The notes below the pieces were generated by a model. It saw nothing but the letters and a program-made list of their open reading frames with translations. It was not told the DNA's origin and searched no databases. 64,000 nucleotides of DNA, from assembly GCA_031002005.1 (NCBI GenBank), contig JARYHS010011408.1, forward strand, positions 223,923,473 through 223,987,472, written 5' to 3'. This document shows, piece after piece, positions 1-11,265 of this stretch. Each line of letters opens with the position of its first letter. The stretch's first letter is position 1. This stretch comes from Vandiemenella viatica. Lineage: Eukaryota > Arthropoda > Insecta > Orthoptera > Morabidae. The position numbers were made by a program, and so were the translations under genes.

Positions 1-180
1 CACAACATGTGTTATTTATACAGATAATTTTTCAACCAAAAGTAGACAGTATTTTTCTCCTTGTTTCAAAGTATAAGTGTGCAAAGTTTCATCGAGTTCG
101 GATGAAAACTGTGGATTTGTATGAAGAACAAACAAACCAACAAACAAACAAACATACATTTATCTTTATATAGAAAGATA
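1..180. repeat. Retroelement-like 3' tail with AAAC-rich microsatellite
   Basis: The segment has a phrase about a GTGTGCAAAGTTTCATCGAG-like stretch followed by an imperfect AAAC/CAAA microsatellite (about 121-160) and a short AT-rich tail. Tails of this style are common at the 3' end of insect non-autonomous elements. No coding region is seen. The assignment to a particular family is inference only. Confidence 0.35.
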
Positions 181-289
181 ACGCCGCATGCCACCACACG
201 TGGCGTTAGTCCGCTATGCCGCTCAACAATGCAATCTGTCCTATTGTATTTATCAATGTAGCGTGGGACTCTTCCCAAAACAATCAGTA

Positions 290-700
290 CACCGGTAACG
301 GTGTTCACGTGCCCATTGCAGACTGAGGCGGTTGTAGTTTCTGATGAATGGAGGCAGACGTAACGGCATGCGTGCTACCAGTCCAACCTTCAGCAGACGG
401 CGTCGAACCGTCCATGCAGGCATGTTCACACTTGCTTCAGTGCTCCACGTCCAGCCAACTCTGTGGACAAAGCTGACTTGTCGGTTACAAGATGGCGGTC
501 ATCACGATCTGTGGCCACATTGGGTGGTCCAGTATCAAGTCGTCGCTATGTACGACCCTCTTGTATCCACTGATTTCACACACGAGTCACTGTCGTAGGA
601 GCGTGACTTGTACGATTCGCTATGTCACTGTACCACAAACCAATTTGCCGGAGACCAATCGTTCTGCCACGTTCGAACTCACCCACATGCTGCGAATGCG
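290..700 (-). pseudogene. Tc1-like transposase remnant (N-terminal half)
   Basis: Read on the minus strand from about 690 downward, one frame gives FERGRTIGLRQIG followed by an IANRTSHAPTTVTRV-type segment. This is the first helix-turn-helix of Tc1 transposases, the part that binds the terminal repeats. After a stop and frame change it continues as NQWIQEGR, DRDDRHLV and, about 290-420, TVRRRLLKVGLVARMP followed by SLQWARE. That is the second helix-turn-helix and the linker into the catalytic domain. The DDE catalytic core is missing. Several frameshifts and stops make this a dead fragment, not a gene. Open frames on the plus strand here are antisense shadows. Confidence 0.7.
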
Positions 701-969
701 CTTTGTACGTCGACGAGGCATACTAGCACTGGCTTGCATGCTTCCACTTAATTTGACGGCTTTGCATCGACTAAGTGTGGCGTAATACTTACCTGCCAGC
801 TCACACAAAGGAGGGCGCTGCTGGGACTACGTGCACGTCATCTCTCTGCAATCTTAATCATTTGTTATAGTTCCATTACACTACATTCCTCCGTTTTTGG
901 ATTGATTTAGACCGTTCTTCATGAGTATTGCAATTTCACAAATATTGACGTTTAAATAATCATTGCTTA

Positions 970-1350
970 AGGAGTGTACATAAACTAAGTGTTCGTTTCA
1001 TGGAGGGAATGGTTGGGTAGGTGAGGGGGATGGAGGTTTCGGAGCCAAGCCACGTATCCTTTTTTTCCACATTATTTGTCACAGTTAAAATAAGGTAAAG
1101 AACACACAACAGCATTTGAATATTTATTTCCGTCATTTATTTAGTTCCATATGTAATGTAAGATAGCCTCACAAGAGAAAAAAGCATAAAATTTCTTCTG
1201 GAATCAGTAGGGAAAAACGTTTTACGTGCCACGCGATTGAGGATGGGGGAGGGGGTGCTTATGTAGGCAAAAGCCACGTCAGGCTACGTGGTGGGGAGGA
1301 GGTTTCGGAGGAGGCCAGGATGGAGCTACGTTGTTTATGGACGCTATCTC
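970..1350 (+). mobile_element. Harbinger-like MITE, copy 1
   Basis: This is a roughly 380-bp palindromic non-autonomous element, one of six related copies in the window (also 18486, 33377, 38241, 43395 and 45553). The left end reads AGGAGTGTACATAAACTA after a TTA. The inner part carries the family's G-rich stretches, the CACAACAGCAT motif and the TCTTCTGGAATCA motif. The right end (GTTTATGGACGCT) is decayed. There is no coding capacity. The TTA flank in better copies suggests the PIF/Harbinger superfamily. Confidence 0.7.
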
Positions 1351-1524
1351 AGTGGTACAATTATTTTAAATGTGTTTCAACAACTTATCGTGTTGTTTTT
1401 GCACTTTTGTGGCAAGAAATCTTATACGTAGGAACCAGTAAGTAGCTCTTCTGGTAATCTAAAGGTTATAGAATAGAATCCCCACAGCTCCTGGAAATTT
1501 AACAAACGTAATTATCTTGTGTCT

Positions 1525-1755
1525 GCAACTTGTTCGTGTTTGCTGCGTGAACGGGACGACATGGGTTCAAATCCCGACAGGGTATCTTCATTTCAGTTTT
1601 CAATGGTTTTACAGAAATCACTCCAGACGAACGATGGGATGGTTCCTTCAAAAGACCGTGACCGAATTTCTTCCCATCTCTTCCGGCTCCTAATTACCTC
1701 GACGTCGACGAGCTATAAAACCCGAAGCAAAAAAGTAAAACCCTAATATTTTTGC
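1525..1755 (+). mobile_element. tRNA-derived SINE (SINE-A), diverged copy
   Basis: The Pol III B-box equivalent GGTTCAAATCC lies at about 1564. The SINE-A body follows (AAATCACTCCAG, then a CTTCAAAAGACCGTGACCGAATT-type stretch) and then a GACGTCGACGAG tail ending in an A-rich run. The tail ACCCGAAGCAAAAAA is shared with the copy at 37330, so the two probably form a subfamily. The 5' tRNA-like head is poorly conserved. Confidence 0.75.
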
Positions 1756-1759
1756 CTAG

Positions 1760-2826
1760 CCATTTCTTAACGCTAAATCACAGTTATATTATGAATTAGG
1801 CTAAAACAAGTTTGTTCAGTACACAACCCTGTTATTAGGTCATCGAGATAACTTGCAAAAGGTTTTTATTGTTTGCTAATAGCTTTAAAGATGCGGTGGT
1901 GAGTAATATTTATAGCTCAGGTGATCTTCAAATGGTAAATTCTTCACGGTATAGATTGTATCAGTTCTTAATCTAAAGAGTCACAGTGGCTGAATCATCC
2001 AACATGGCCGTCTTAACACTGTTTGTCAGAATGAGTAAAAGTGTTCAAGAGTTTTCAGATGTCGTGACCTTCATCGTAAGTCACCAAAGCCAGTTAACGA
2101 ACGTGTTTCACAGCAAGACTCATCTTTGCTTCTCAGAATCGCGTGAGTCATTACATGGCATTGCAAATGTTAATATCATAGGTGTTGATGCTGATTCATT
2201 AATGAAATGGTACCTCATAAAAATTATAATCGGCCGTAAAGACATAGACAAGATTTCTGGTAATATTGGGCTCCACCGCTATAACTGATTCCTTTCGTTC
2301 GATTTGACTTACTTTTAGACGGTGATAAAATGTTAATTCCACACGACAGCCAACGTCGTAGATGAAAAGACAATAAAAACATCGCATTATTCGCATCCAG
2401 ACTGCTATTTGTTTAATATTTCTTGTTCATGGATTAGATTAACCTATCCTCTTTTAGCTTAAGTAATAAATATTTTCGTGTGAGATTACTTCTCTCTTAT
2501 TGAGGTTAAATAACCAATTTAAGACTAATAATACTGTTACATCATAAGGTACACTAAAGAAAGAAGTACTAGTGATATCGCAACCATTAAAAGAAACCAA
2601 ATTCTCTGGATCGTTATCATTAATCTAAAAAAAATGATTATTTTATTTCGATGAAGATAAAGGCAAAAAAGGTATTTCGATCGTTTCTGAAGGCTTTTTA
2701 TGCTCGACAAGGATGCATCGCAGATTCTTTACAGGTCTTCTTCTAATACCTACCACTTGTCGAAGTGCAACAAACACTTGCTTCATGCAGGACGTTAAGG
2801 CTGAAGGGCACTTCGGTCCGGTCTGC
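1760..2826. other. No recognised feature
   Basis: This is AT-rich sequence. The longest open frames (about 1986-2288 plus and 2643-2843 minus) have no recognisable domain, biased composition or splice context. I see nothing that supports a gene here. Confidence 0.5.
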
Positions 2827-2830
2827 TTAA

Positions 2831-5530
2831 CCCTAGGATGCATATACAGGGCCTCCGAGGCCCTTGTATGTCTTCATTTTTAAAAAAAATCTGTAATTTT
2901 TTGTTTGATTTCAAACTGCTTTCTAGTACTCTTTCACTAACACTGTGACATTCCTCCTACCAAGTCTGAACGAGATACCTTTTTAAGTTTTCTGTATAAT
3001 TCTATACGTTTACCCATACACCGTGAATGCATAAGCAGGGCTTCAGAAGCCCTCACATATTTATAAATGTTCTTCAGCCTATATTGTCTTCAACATTTGT
3101 TTGGGAGCAGTTATTAATTTATCAATAACTGTAGTAGTATTTCCAGCAACTGTAGTGGCAACAGCAGCAGTAGCTGGAGTAGTAACTAAAAAATAATACA
3201 CACTGCTTTCAAATATTGGCGATGTCGGTGTATCATTGATCTTTTTGCTATCAAATGTTTTATTATTGCATAGTATTGTTATCCTGTGCTGCTCTTGTCA
3301 GCCTCATTGTTACTGTAGCTTGTTTGTTGCTGCAAGGCCCATATTGTTACGAGTATGACTCGTTTAGTGCTGCACAAGCTGCTGTTCGAGGGTCACGTCT
3401 TTTGCTATGGCTTCGGACACGCAAAGCAAGAGAGTCAGTACGTGCAAATGCAGCTAATTTTGAAAGTGTTGTGGCTCAGTGGTTTGAAGAAGATGATTCT
3501 TGCGAGGAAGGAAATATTTTTTGAAGATGCAAGTAGTGAAGAATCAGCCAATGAACCTGCAGATGTGAATATTGAGGCAGATGACAGTCCTTTCGATAAT
3601 ATTACTTCATCAGAGTCTGAAAATGAAGAACCACCACAAAAAGGTATAGAAGACCACACATACATTAGTCAGAATGGAACGATTTGGAAATTAGAACCTC
3701 CTGCAACTTTTTCGTACACCTGTCCATAATATCGTAAAGAAGGCACCTGGTCCAGCCCGTGGTTTGAAAACCTGTAAACCTAAGGATGCCTGGGACTATT
3801 TCATCTCCAAGGAAATACTAGAGGAAATCATCAACTGCACAAATATTGAAGGCAGAAGAGTGGCTGCTTTGCGTGGTAAAACGTGGAAAAACGTTTCGCT
3901 TGCTGAAATGGAGGGTTTTCTTGGTCTTTTACTGCTTTCTGGTGTTGAGGAGAGTTGGGATGTCCCTATTAGATAATTATTCTTGGATGAAAAGGCAAAT
4001 CCTACATATAAGGCCACCATGTCAGTAAATAGATTTGAGGATATAAGGAGAATGATTATATTTGATGACAGGCGTACCCGTGAAGCTCGATCTGCAGATG
4101 ACAAACTTTGCAGCTGTTCGTTATGTATGGGAACTATTTCTTGACAAGTGTAGAAATAGAATGATTCCCAATGATTCGCTCACAGTTGACGAACAGCTAG
4201 TCCCATTCCGTGGAAGATGCAGCTTCACCCAGTATATGCCCTCTAAACCAGCCAGGTATGGCATAAAAATATTTTGGTTATGTGATGCTACATCTGCATA
4301 TGCTTTAGATGGAATTGTTTACACGGGAAGGAAGCCGCATGAACCTATTCAGAAAAATCTTGGATTGAATGTGGTGAAAGATCTTGCTAAAAGCATTGAA
4401 GGATCATCAAAAAATATTACTGTTGACAACTTCTTTACTAGTGTCCAGCTGGCAGAAGAGATGCTTCAGAAGCAAATTACAGTGGTGGGAACAATCAAAC
4501 AATATAAACCAGAAATTCCTAATGAGATGAAACCATCAGCCTCAAGAGCGATTCATTCCTCTTGGTTTGCATTTAGATGTGACATTACAATGGTGAGTTA
4601 TGTTCCCAAAAAGAAAAGTCTGTAGTTCTCATTAGCACAATGCATCACGACAGAAACATTGATGAAACTCATGCAAAATAGAAACCAGATATAATAAAGT
4701 TCTATAACTCTACGAAGGGTGGAGTAGATCAAATGGACCAGAAAATTCGTTATTACACTTGCAAGAGACAAACAATAAGATGGCCATTTGCATTATGGAT
4801 GAATATGATGGACGTTTGCAGCAATGAACAGTGAAATTTTATTTTCCGCCCAACATCTGACATACCATAGTGGAAGAAGTGATAAAAGGCGTGTTGTTCC
4901 TAAGAGATTTAGCAGAGGAAATGGTAAGACCACTAATGGAACTTCGTATTCAGATCCCTAATCTTCCAAAGAAAATCGTTGATGCCATGCAAAGATGTGG
5001 TGTTCAGAAGATGTCATATTGCCGAACCAACTACCTGTTCAGGAAAAAGAAGAAGATGCAATTATTGTCCATATAATAAACACAGGAAAAGTGCTATGAC
5101 ATGCATTAAATGTAAAACCAACATTTGTAAGGAACATAGTGGCGTTCTTTGTGCTTCTTGTTTGTCACATGTTGAAAAACTAAGAAAAATGCAATTTTAT
5201 GTGAACAATGAATAATAACTTTTTGTCAAAATATTGCCTATATACATAATATTGTGAATAATGAGTATGTTTTAATTGAAGAAATTGGTTGTAATAAATG
5301 TTATAAAATGTAAACTGCAACTTATAAGTGAATTAATTAATAAAATGTTAATCAGGCCCACCAGATCCTGTTACTGTATCTTAGGAATCTTTCAATGACA
5401 GTAAATTTGACAGAAATAAATTTAACTCCAAAAAATGATTATATGAAAAAACGAAAATTTAAAATTAGGCAGGGCCTTGGAGGCCCTGCGTATGCATTCA
5501 TGTGTGTTTTCGGCACCATGCATCCTAGGG
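2831..5530 (+). mobile_element. piggyBac-family transposon, 2.7 kb
   Basis: The element is flanked by TTAA on both sides (2827-2830 and 5531-5534), the target duplication specific to piggyBac. It has 13-bp terminal inverted repeats, CCCTAGGATGCAT at the left and its complement at the right. Inside each end are short imperfect palindromes of the form AGGGC...GCCCT: 2845-2868, about 3037-3055 and about 5470-5490. The interior carries a broken transposase on the plus strand. The flanks and terminal repeats are well preserved, but the coding region is not, so this copy could move only with help from another source. Confidence 0.92.
3355..5215 (+). pseudogene. piggyBac transposase, frameshifted
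   Basis: PiggyBac transposases cut and paste DNA at TTAA using three catalytic aspartates. The pieces lie in order but in different frames. An acidic N-terminus rich in E, S and D is at 3510-3720. DAWDYFISKEILEEII and the MEGFLGLLLLSGV region are at 3780-3975. SLTVDEQLVPFRGR is at about 4175-4217, with the first Asp at 4188. ITVDNFFTS has the second Asp at 4425. GGVDQMDQKIRYYTCKR has the third Asp at 4727. A C-terminal Cys/His-rich domain at about 5040-5165 (CPY, CIKC, HSGVLCASC) is the end-binding zinc finger of the family. Frames break near 3729, 3975-4065 and 4622, and stops follow near 4680, 4830 and 4868. All catalytic positions survive, but no intact protein is possible. Confidence 0.9.
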
Positions 5531-5689
5531 TTAAGCTTGGATCAATAAAGTGTAACAGTAGGTAAATATCAGCTTATTAATTATATTCATTAACATTCAA
5601 AAGCTTGAGAAGTTCCATAAGATCACTAACTTTCAAAAGACGTAAGAATAGCAGTCTTTGCTGGTGACATACCCGACGATATAACTCAA

Positions 5690-5960
5690 TGCTCTGAGGC
5701 ACCGCACAGTGGATGTTGATAAAATGGGGCTGGGAATGAGCTCAGGCCGCCGGGGACTGGCCGTTGTGATTATGGTTCAAAGGCGGTTTTCCGCACCTGT
5801 CAAGGCGAATACTTGGTCGGTCCCCAATCTCGTCTCATAAACTACACATTTCACAAACAAACAAAAAACTTTTCAAACGCAGAACATAGTAAATTATACG
5901 TTACACAGACAGATGACAGCACTTAGCACCATTAGCACATACTATGACCTGGCAGTAGAT
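5690..5960 (+). repeat. Dispersed repeat / SINE-like (family B), copy 1
   Basis: The segment reads CTGAGGCACCGCACAG, then GGCTGGGAATGAGCTCAG, then CGGTTTTCCGCACCTGTCAAG, then CTCATAAACTACACA and CACAAACAAACAAA. The same order of blocks occurs at 10665-10795 and 11155-11265, where a LINE piece lies between the halves. The GCGGTTTTCCGCACCTG core and short size fit a SINE-type element. There is no protein-coding signal. Confidence 0.5.
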
Positions 5961-7840
5961 ATAAAATGCATGGCGTCAGCAAGGGTTTGCAGCCGTAAGC
6001 CAAGCCTCCAAATTTGACACTGCCAATCATGAGTACGGCTTATCAAAGGCAGACGTCCCCGAAACGTTGGGAAAAGGTAGTGAAGAGGAAGAATAATTTG
6101 TTGATGACGTAAACTAATATCGCGCTAGCAACAAGAAAATATGTATGTGATAAGTTTTGTTACGACTTTTCGTTTTACAGTTTAAAGACTTGTGCTCCAT
6201 GAGAAATAGAGAAGGTTTAAAACAAACAATAAAGGAAATTAACGGTATAATTTATCTACTACACAGCATTCGCAAGATTTCGCAACCTTACCTGCGGGAG
6301 TGAAAGAAGGAAGTTAAGTCATGAAAAAACTATAATTGAAATTGATTGGTGGGTCGAGAAGGCAAAAAGTTATCAGCAGCAAAGAGAGTAATTTCCGCAA
6401 GACGGCAACTGAAAAATGCTTCATATTTTGAGTTGAGGTGGAGAGAGAGCCTTAATTCATCCGTGTGGAGTGTAAATCCTTTTAAAACTCACCTTAGCAT
6501 GCAGCAAATTCATGCTTGGTTAAATTAAACGTTGTGGTTTAAGCTAAAAGAAGGTTTTAAGGTTAAGTTTTATTTGATGGGTAAGTGACAAATAATTCCA
6601 AAGTTATTCGCAAATATTTTTACACTAGGTGTAAGCCTGTGACTGTATTTTTTGCATATTGTCACGGGTCTGGAATAGTTCTCGTTTTAAGGTCAATGGT
6701 TTACCTGGTATGACTAAAATACAAACACAAATTTTCACATTAAATTCAGGGAAATAAAAAGTCACCCACTTTTTATTCTCAAGTTTGATGTCCAGCGTAA
6801 ATACTTAAAGATGGCCGAGAAGCGTGACAACAGTGTTTGAAAAAAGGTAACAACAGGAATTTCTTCATTGAACCGTAAAGTACAACGTTCATCCCACGAT
6901 TTTTCAGGTCGCTCTTACTCTGCCAACGAAATCGGGAAGGTGTCAGCGTAGGGTTGACATTTATATATGTATGTTCGTTTAGGCCAAGTGGAACCACGTT
7001 AAGCCTTTCTTTGGCTTGAATGTTGCTGTGGATGTGTACATTTCAGTGATGCAACTAGTGTTGTTAACTCTAGAGGGACCTACAGTTTAACGTGCAATCC
7101 GAACCATGGAAGCCTCCTGGTGTACATCACATTACGCAGCAAACTGTGCCAGAGGTGTAGGTCGGGTTAAGGGTTTATGAAAATCTATAGACTTAATCAA
7201 AGGCTGATTTACGAACTTGTCCTGTATTTTTACCCATGAGGTTTTCCTACAATATTTGAAGTCTTTCTGTTTAATTTGAACGAAATTGTCATGCGTAAGG
7301 GCAGACAACACCTTTATTATATGAGAGATCATAAATATTGTAAGGAGTTGGTGAATTGTATGAATTACTGCAATTCTCTAAAGAGACCGAAGGCTTTAAT
7401 ATGCATCGTAATCTACGTAAAGGACATCCTGGTGGAATTAACATAAAAAACGGCATGATTTTAGAAAACCTATTTATTTTAATCAAAGAATAATTAGTAT
7501 ATATTCGAATTTGGTAAGATATTATTAATACAACAGTATTTATTTGTCAGTTTCTCTAACCAGCGTTGTATAATCGATACTATCAGCATTCTCGGACCGT
7601 AACGGTGGACGTGTTGAGACCTGACACCAGTGTTCAGAATTGAAAACCTACTTTCTACGTGCTTCGCTTCTTGAAACATACAGAAATCACTTTTGCTTTT
7701 GATGAATACTTTTTTCAGAAGAAAAAATAGTGAAACAGTTGATATCATTTCCAGATACTTATAGAGTATTTAATCATTGATTTGGAAAATCCCATATGAA
7801 ACCTAAAATCTTCTCATCCTTTCTGCATCGTTTGTGCTCA
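5961..7840. other. No recognised feature
   Basis: This region is AT-rich and unassigned. A short stretch at about 7060-7165 (GGGACCTACAGTTTAACGTG...) resembles phrases in other low-copy repeats of the window, such as about 21845-22070. Open frames at 6346-6528 and on the minus strand at 6779-6997, 7132-7332 and 7494-7748 show no recognisable domain. Confidence 0.45.
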
Positions 7841-7844
7841 CAAC

Positions 7845-8700
7845 AACGCCCTTAATAGCAAATCGTAACATCGTCCGCAGATCTGAGTATAATCTTCTGT
7901 CTTGTGTATGAAACGTGTTGCAGCAAAATTTGTTCTAAAAGTGTTGAGTTTCGAACAAAAACAGCGGTGAATGGAAGTTGCTGAGGAATCGCTAAATGAG
8001 GTCAACAACAATGCACAACTATTGAAACGTGTCATAACAGGTGATGAAACATGGGTTAATGGGTATCATGTCGAAACTAAGGCCCAATCGTCCCAGTGGA
8101 GGCATTCTGGATCGCAAAGACCGAAAAAAAGCTCGATAAGTTCGGTCAAATGTGAAGGTAATGCTCGCAATGTTCTTCGATTTTAATGGCATAGTGCACT
8201 ATGAGTTCTAGCCGCAAGGTCAAACGATCAATAAGGAATACTACCTTCAAGTTCAACGCAGTTTGCGTGAAGCAGTCTGAAGAAAACGCCTGGATTTGTG
8301 ACAAAATAATTCATTGCATTTGCAACACGACAGTGCACATGCTCACACGTCGTTATTGTTCGTGAATTTTTGGCAAAAGACAACACTGTAATTACACCCC
8401 AGCCTCCATATTCGCCAGACATGGCCCCGTGTGACTTTCTTCTGTTCCTAAAAACAAAGAGAAACTTGTAGGGCCCTCGTTTTACAAGCATAGATGAAAT
8501 TAAAAGTGCATCGCTGAAAGAGCTCAAAGCTATCCCAAAGATAGAGTTCCAGAAGTGTTTTGGGTTTGGAAGTAGCGCTGGCATAAGTGTATAATATCTA
8601 ATGGGGACTATTTTGAAGGGGGTTATATCGATGTAGATGAATAAATAAAATTCTTTCCAAAAACTGAAAATTCCTGTTATTTTTTTAACACATCTCGTAT
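7845..8700 (+). pseudogene. mariner (DD34D) transposase pseudogene
   Basis: Mariner transposases mobilise elements at TA sites using a D,D34D triad. The recognisable order on the plus strand starts with NFEQKQR-like residues near 7945. MEVAEESLNEVNNNAQLLKR follows at 7971. VITGDETWVNGYHVETKAQS at about 8030-8090 contains the first Asp. LQHDSAHAHTSLL at about 8325 contains the second Asp, with Asn changed to Ser in the usual HDNAPAH box. PQPPYSPDMAPCDFLLF at about 8397-8450 contains the third Asp. A C-terminal WHKCIISNGDYFEGGYIDVDE is near 8575-8640. Several frameshifts and in-frame stops break it. The N-terminal paired-type DNA-binding half and clear terminal repeats are not visible, so the copy is truncated and dead. 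Confidence 0.85.
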
Positions 8701-10017
8701 ATTCTAATCTGTCTTCTTCTGCAGTTATTACCTTACACTGTTCCCTCCGCTCAGAAGTTAACCATTTCCTCATGTCTCAAAATATGACCTACCATCCTGT
8801 TCCTTCTTTCTGTAAGACTCTTCCACAAACTTCTTTCCTCACCCATCATTTCCAAAACTCGTTCATTTCGTAATTTATCTGTCTACTTAATTTTCAGCAT
8901 CCTCCTATAGCACCACATTTCAAATGCTTCAATTTTGTTTCTTTCTGGACTTTAGTCCATGCTTCGCTGCCATAAATTACTATGCTCCACACATAGAATT
9001 TTAAAAAGTATTTTTCTGAGTCCTAGATTAATATTTGAAACTGAAAGATTTCTCTTCTTCGTGTAAGCTCATTTTGCTAGTGCTATTCTTCTTTTATCAT
9101 CGTTCCTGCTACGGCCATCGGTTACAATTTTACTTCCTAAGTAGCAAAATTCACTAACTTTTTCTATCGCATCCGACCCGATTTTTATGTTTAATTTAAA
9201 TTATTGTAATCATTTGTTGCTACATTTCATCACTCTTGTCTTGCTTTGGTTTATATTTAGTCCAAAATCTTCCTTCAGTATTTTGTTCATAACAGTAACT
9301 TCTCAATATCCTCAGCCTGTTCTGCTAACAAGACGTCATCAACAAATCGTAGCATATTGATTTTTTCTGCTTGAACACATGTGCCACTCTCAAATCTTTC
9401 TTTCACTTCCTTTATTGCTTCTTCTACGTACAATTTGAATCTTAATGGGGATAGACTACAACCTTGCCTCACACCCTTTTTAACTGGAGCACGTCTCTCA
9501 TGGTTCTCTGCTTTTATTATTGCCATTTGATTCTTATAAAGATTGTAAAAGTATTCTTCTATCACGCTATTTTAGACCTAACTTTTAAAAAAAATTTAAT
9601 ACCTTGTTCTATCTAACGTTATCAAAAGCGTTTTCTAAATCAACAAACGCCATAAAAATATTCTTTCTTTTCTTGATCCGCCCTTCAAGTATTAATCTTA
9701 CAGTCAGAATCGTTTCTCTTGTACTATGGATTTTCCTAAACCTCAACTGCTAACCCTTCTACTTCACTTTTCATTCTTCTATATATTATTCTGGTCAGTA
9801 ATTTTGAAGCATGTGATGTTAGACCTACAGAAAAGGTAATCATAAAGAAAATTTGTAATAAATGACGGTAAAATAGTTCTTTTCTCTTCCCCACAATATT
9901 ACTCCTTTTAAACCACTGAAGTTCTACCAGAAGCAGTTTTTTTTTCTCATAAATTAAAATATTTAGGTAGCCTCCTTCAGCTGACACAGTGTATGTTAAT
10001 TTGTAAAGATGCAGCAT
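8700..10017 (-). pseudogene. Non-LTR retrotransposon (LINE) fragment with reverse transcriptase
   Basis: On the minus strand, 9287-9565 encodes KKGVRQGCSLSPLRFKLYVE followed by MLRFVDDVLLAEQ. These are the reverse transcriptase template-grip motif and the catalytic [FY]xDD box. Upstream (about 9630-9770) are the degraded pieces FMAFVDLENAFDN and RIIYRRMKSEVEG. Downstream (8700-9000) is a C-terminal segment with AFEMW- and MVGHILRHEEMV-like pieces typical of LINE tails. Frames are broken throughout. The same family is represented on the plus strand at 10797-11155 and probably 35840-36190. The 3' end abuts the mariner remnant. Confidence 0.8.
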
Positions 10018-10664
10018 TATATTAGATTATATGATCAACTCGAGTTATGATGTAAAATTAAGTTGTGAGATCTACTCTGGGATATATGATAGACTTGGAT
10101 CTGGATACGTCCCCCCTCCAAAGATGCCCTATGACTAGATAGACGGAGGTTTTTGACTTCGAAGCTGGACTCTCCTTGAGCCGAGTGGTGGGGCCGGATT
10201 TTAAAACTGGTTGTGTCGGCAGCGGTGAATCGAGACGTTAAGAAGCGGCCACTGAGCTGGGCGCCTCGCTACGGGGTCAAGGGCGACCAAGATGGGTGCT
10301 CTCAGGTTACAAACGGGTCACTTAGGGTCTTCTGGTTTAATAAGGATCTGAAATGTTAGTTTAATTTCTGCCACCAACTCACTAGTACTTGTAGCAATCT
10401 GTTGCTCCATTCCGCCCAACCTGCGCTGTGGATCGCAGTGACATTCGCGAACAGTGCATTCTGGCGTAGTGCACCACAATAGTTTGTCCATCCCTACAAA
10501 CTCCGCGAAGAGAATCTGTTTAGACGTTTCTATAAGACAATTAACAGAGAACATTTTTTTCCAGTTTCTTGTGTATTCGACACCCTGTATTAAATATCTG
10601 GTTACTGGGCTTGAGATTATTTTTCACGAAAATACGGTATAAAGTAAAACAGCTTAACCCGTCA
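10018..10664. other. Unassigned; a GC-richer block at about 10110-10300
   Basis: A moderately GC-rich block (about 10110-10300) stands out from the AT-rich surroundings. It contains no recognisable protein, RNA gene or repeat seen elsewhere in the window. The open frames at 10318-10554 (minus) and 10454-10642 (plus) are unsupported. Confidence 0.3.
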
Positions 10665-11265
10665 GTGTGGCACGGTACGCTGAGGCGCCGCACAGTGCTT
10701 CGCGGAGTTAAAACGGGACTGGGCACAAGCCTAGAACCTCTCGTAACGGTCGTTCTGAATGCGGTTTTTGGGCCGTTTTCCGCAATCATGTAGTCGACTG
10801 CCTGGACTATCCACAATGTAGAAGAGGTAGCAGGTAAAGATCTGTTTGGGTTTAGGAAAAATCGCGGAACATGGGAAGCAATTCTGGCTTTAAGATTAAT
10901 ACTTGAAGGGTGGTTCAAGAAAAACAAAGATACTTTTATGACGTATGTTGATTTAGAAAAAGCTTTTGAAAATGTTAGGTGGGAAAGATGTTCAAAACTT
11001 TAAAGAAGTCAGATCTAAAGTATCGGGATAGAAGAATACTTTATAAACTATATAAGAATCAAGTGGCTGTAATAAAAGTAGAGAATCATGATAGACATGC
11101 ATCAGTTAAAAAGGATGAGAGACATGGTTGTAGTTTATCCCCGTTGATATTAACTTCGCTTCGTAAACTATACCAACAAACAAAAATACACTTATTATAG
11201 GCAACACACAAATTTACACTTATCGCAGACAGATAGCAGCATAGCGTTTCCTCCAATAGATTAAA
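10665..11265 (+). repeat. Family B repeat, copy 2, interrupted by LINE sequence
   Basis: The first half (10665-10795: ACGCTGAGGCGCCGCACAG, then CGTTTTCCGCA) and the second half (11155-11265: TTCGTAAACTATACCAAC, then CAGACAGATAGCAGC) match consecutive blocks of the copy at 5690-5960. About 360 bp of LINE-derived sequence (10797-11155) separates them. This suggests a LINE fragment inserted into, or recombined within, the repeat. Confidence 0.5.
10797..11155 (+). pseudogene. LINE reverse transcriptase fragment, plus strand
   Basis: Out-of-frame pieces of a LINE reverse transcriptase can be read: DLFGFRKN near 10840, FMTYVDLEKAFENVRWE near 10940-10990, ILYKLYKNQVAVIKVEN at about 11035-11085, and HGCSLSPL at about 11125-11147. 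The same residues occur in the minus-strand fragment at 8700-10017, so both derive from one family. It lacks the catalytic FVDD box and has several stops. Confidence 0.75.

Noticed and set aside
8228..8773. 181-codon minus-strand open frame
   Set aside because: It is antisense to the mariner transposase remnant; the coding motifs are on the plus strand.
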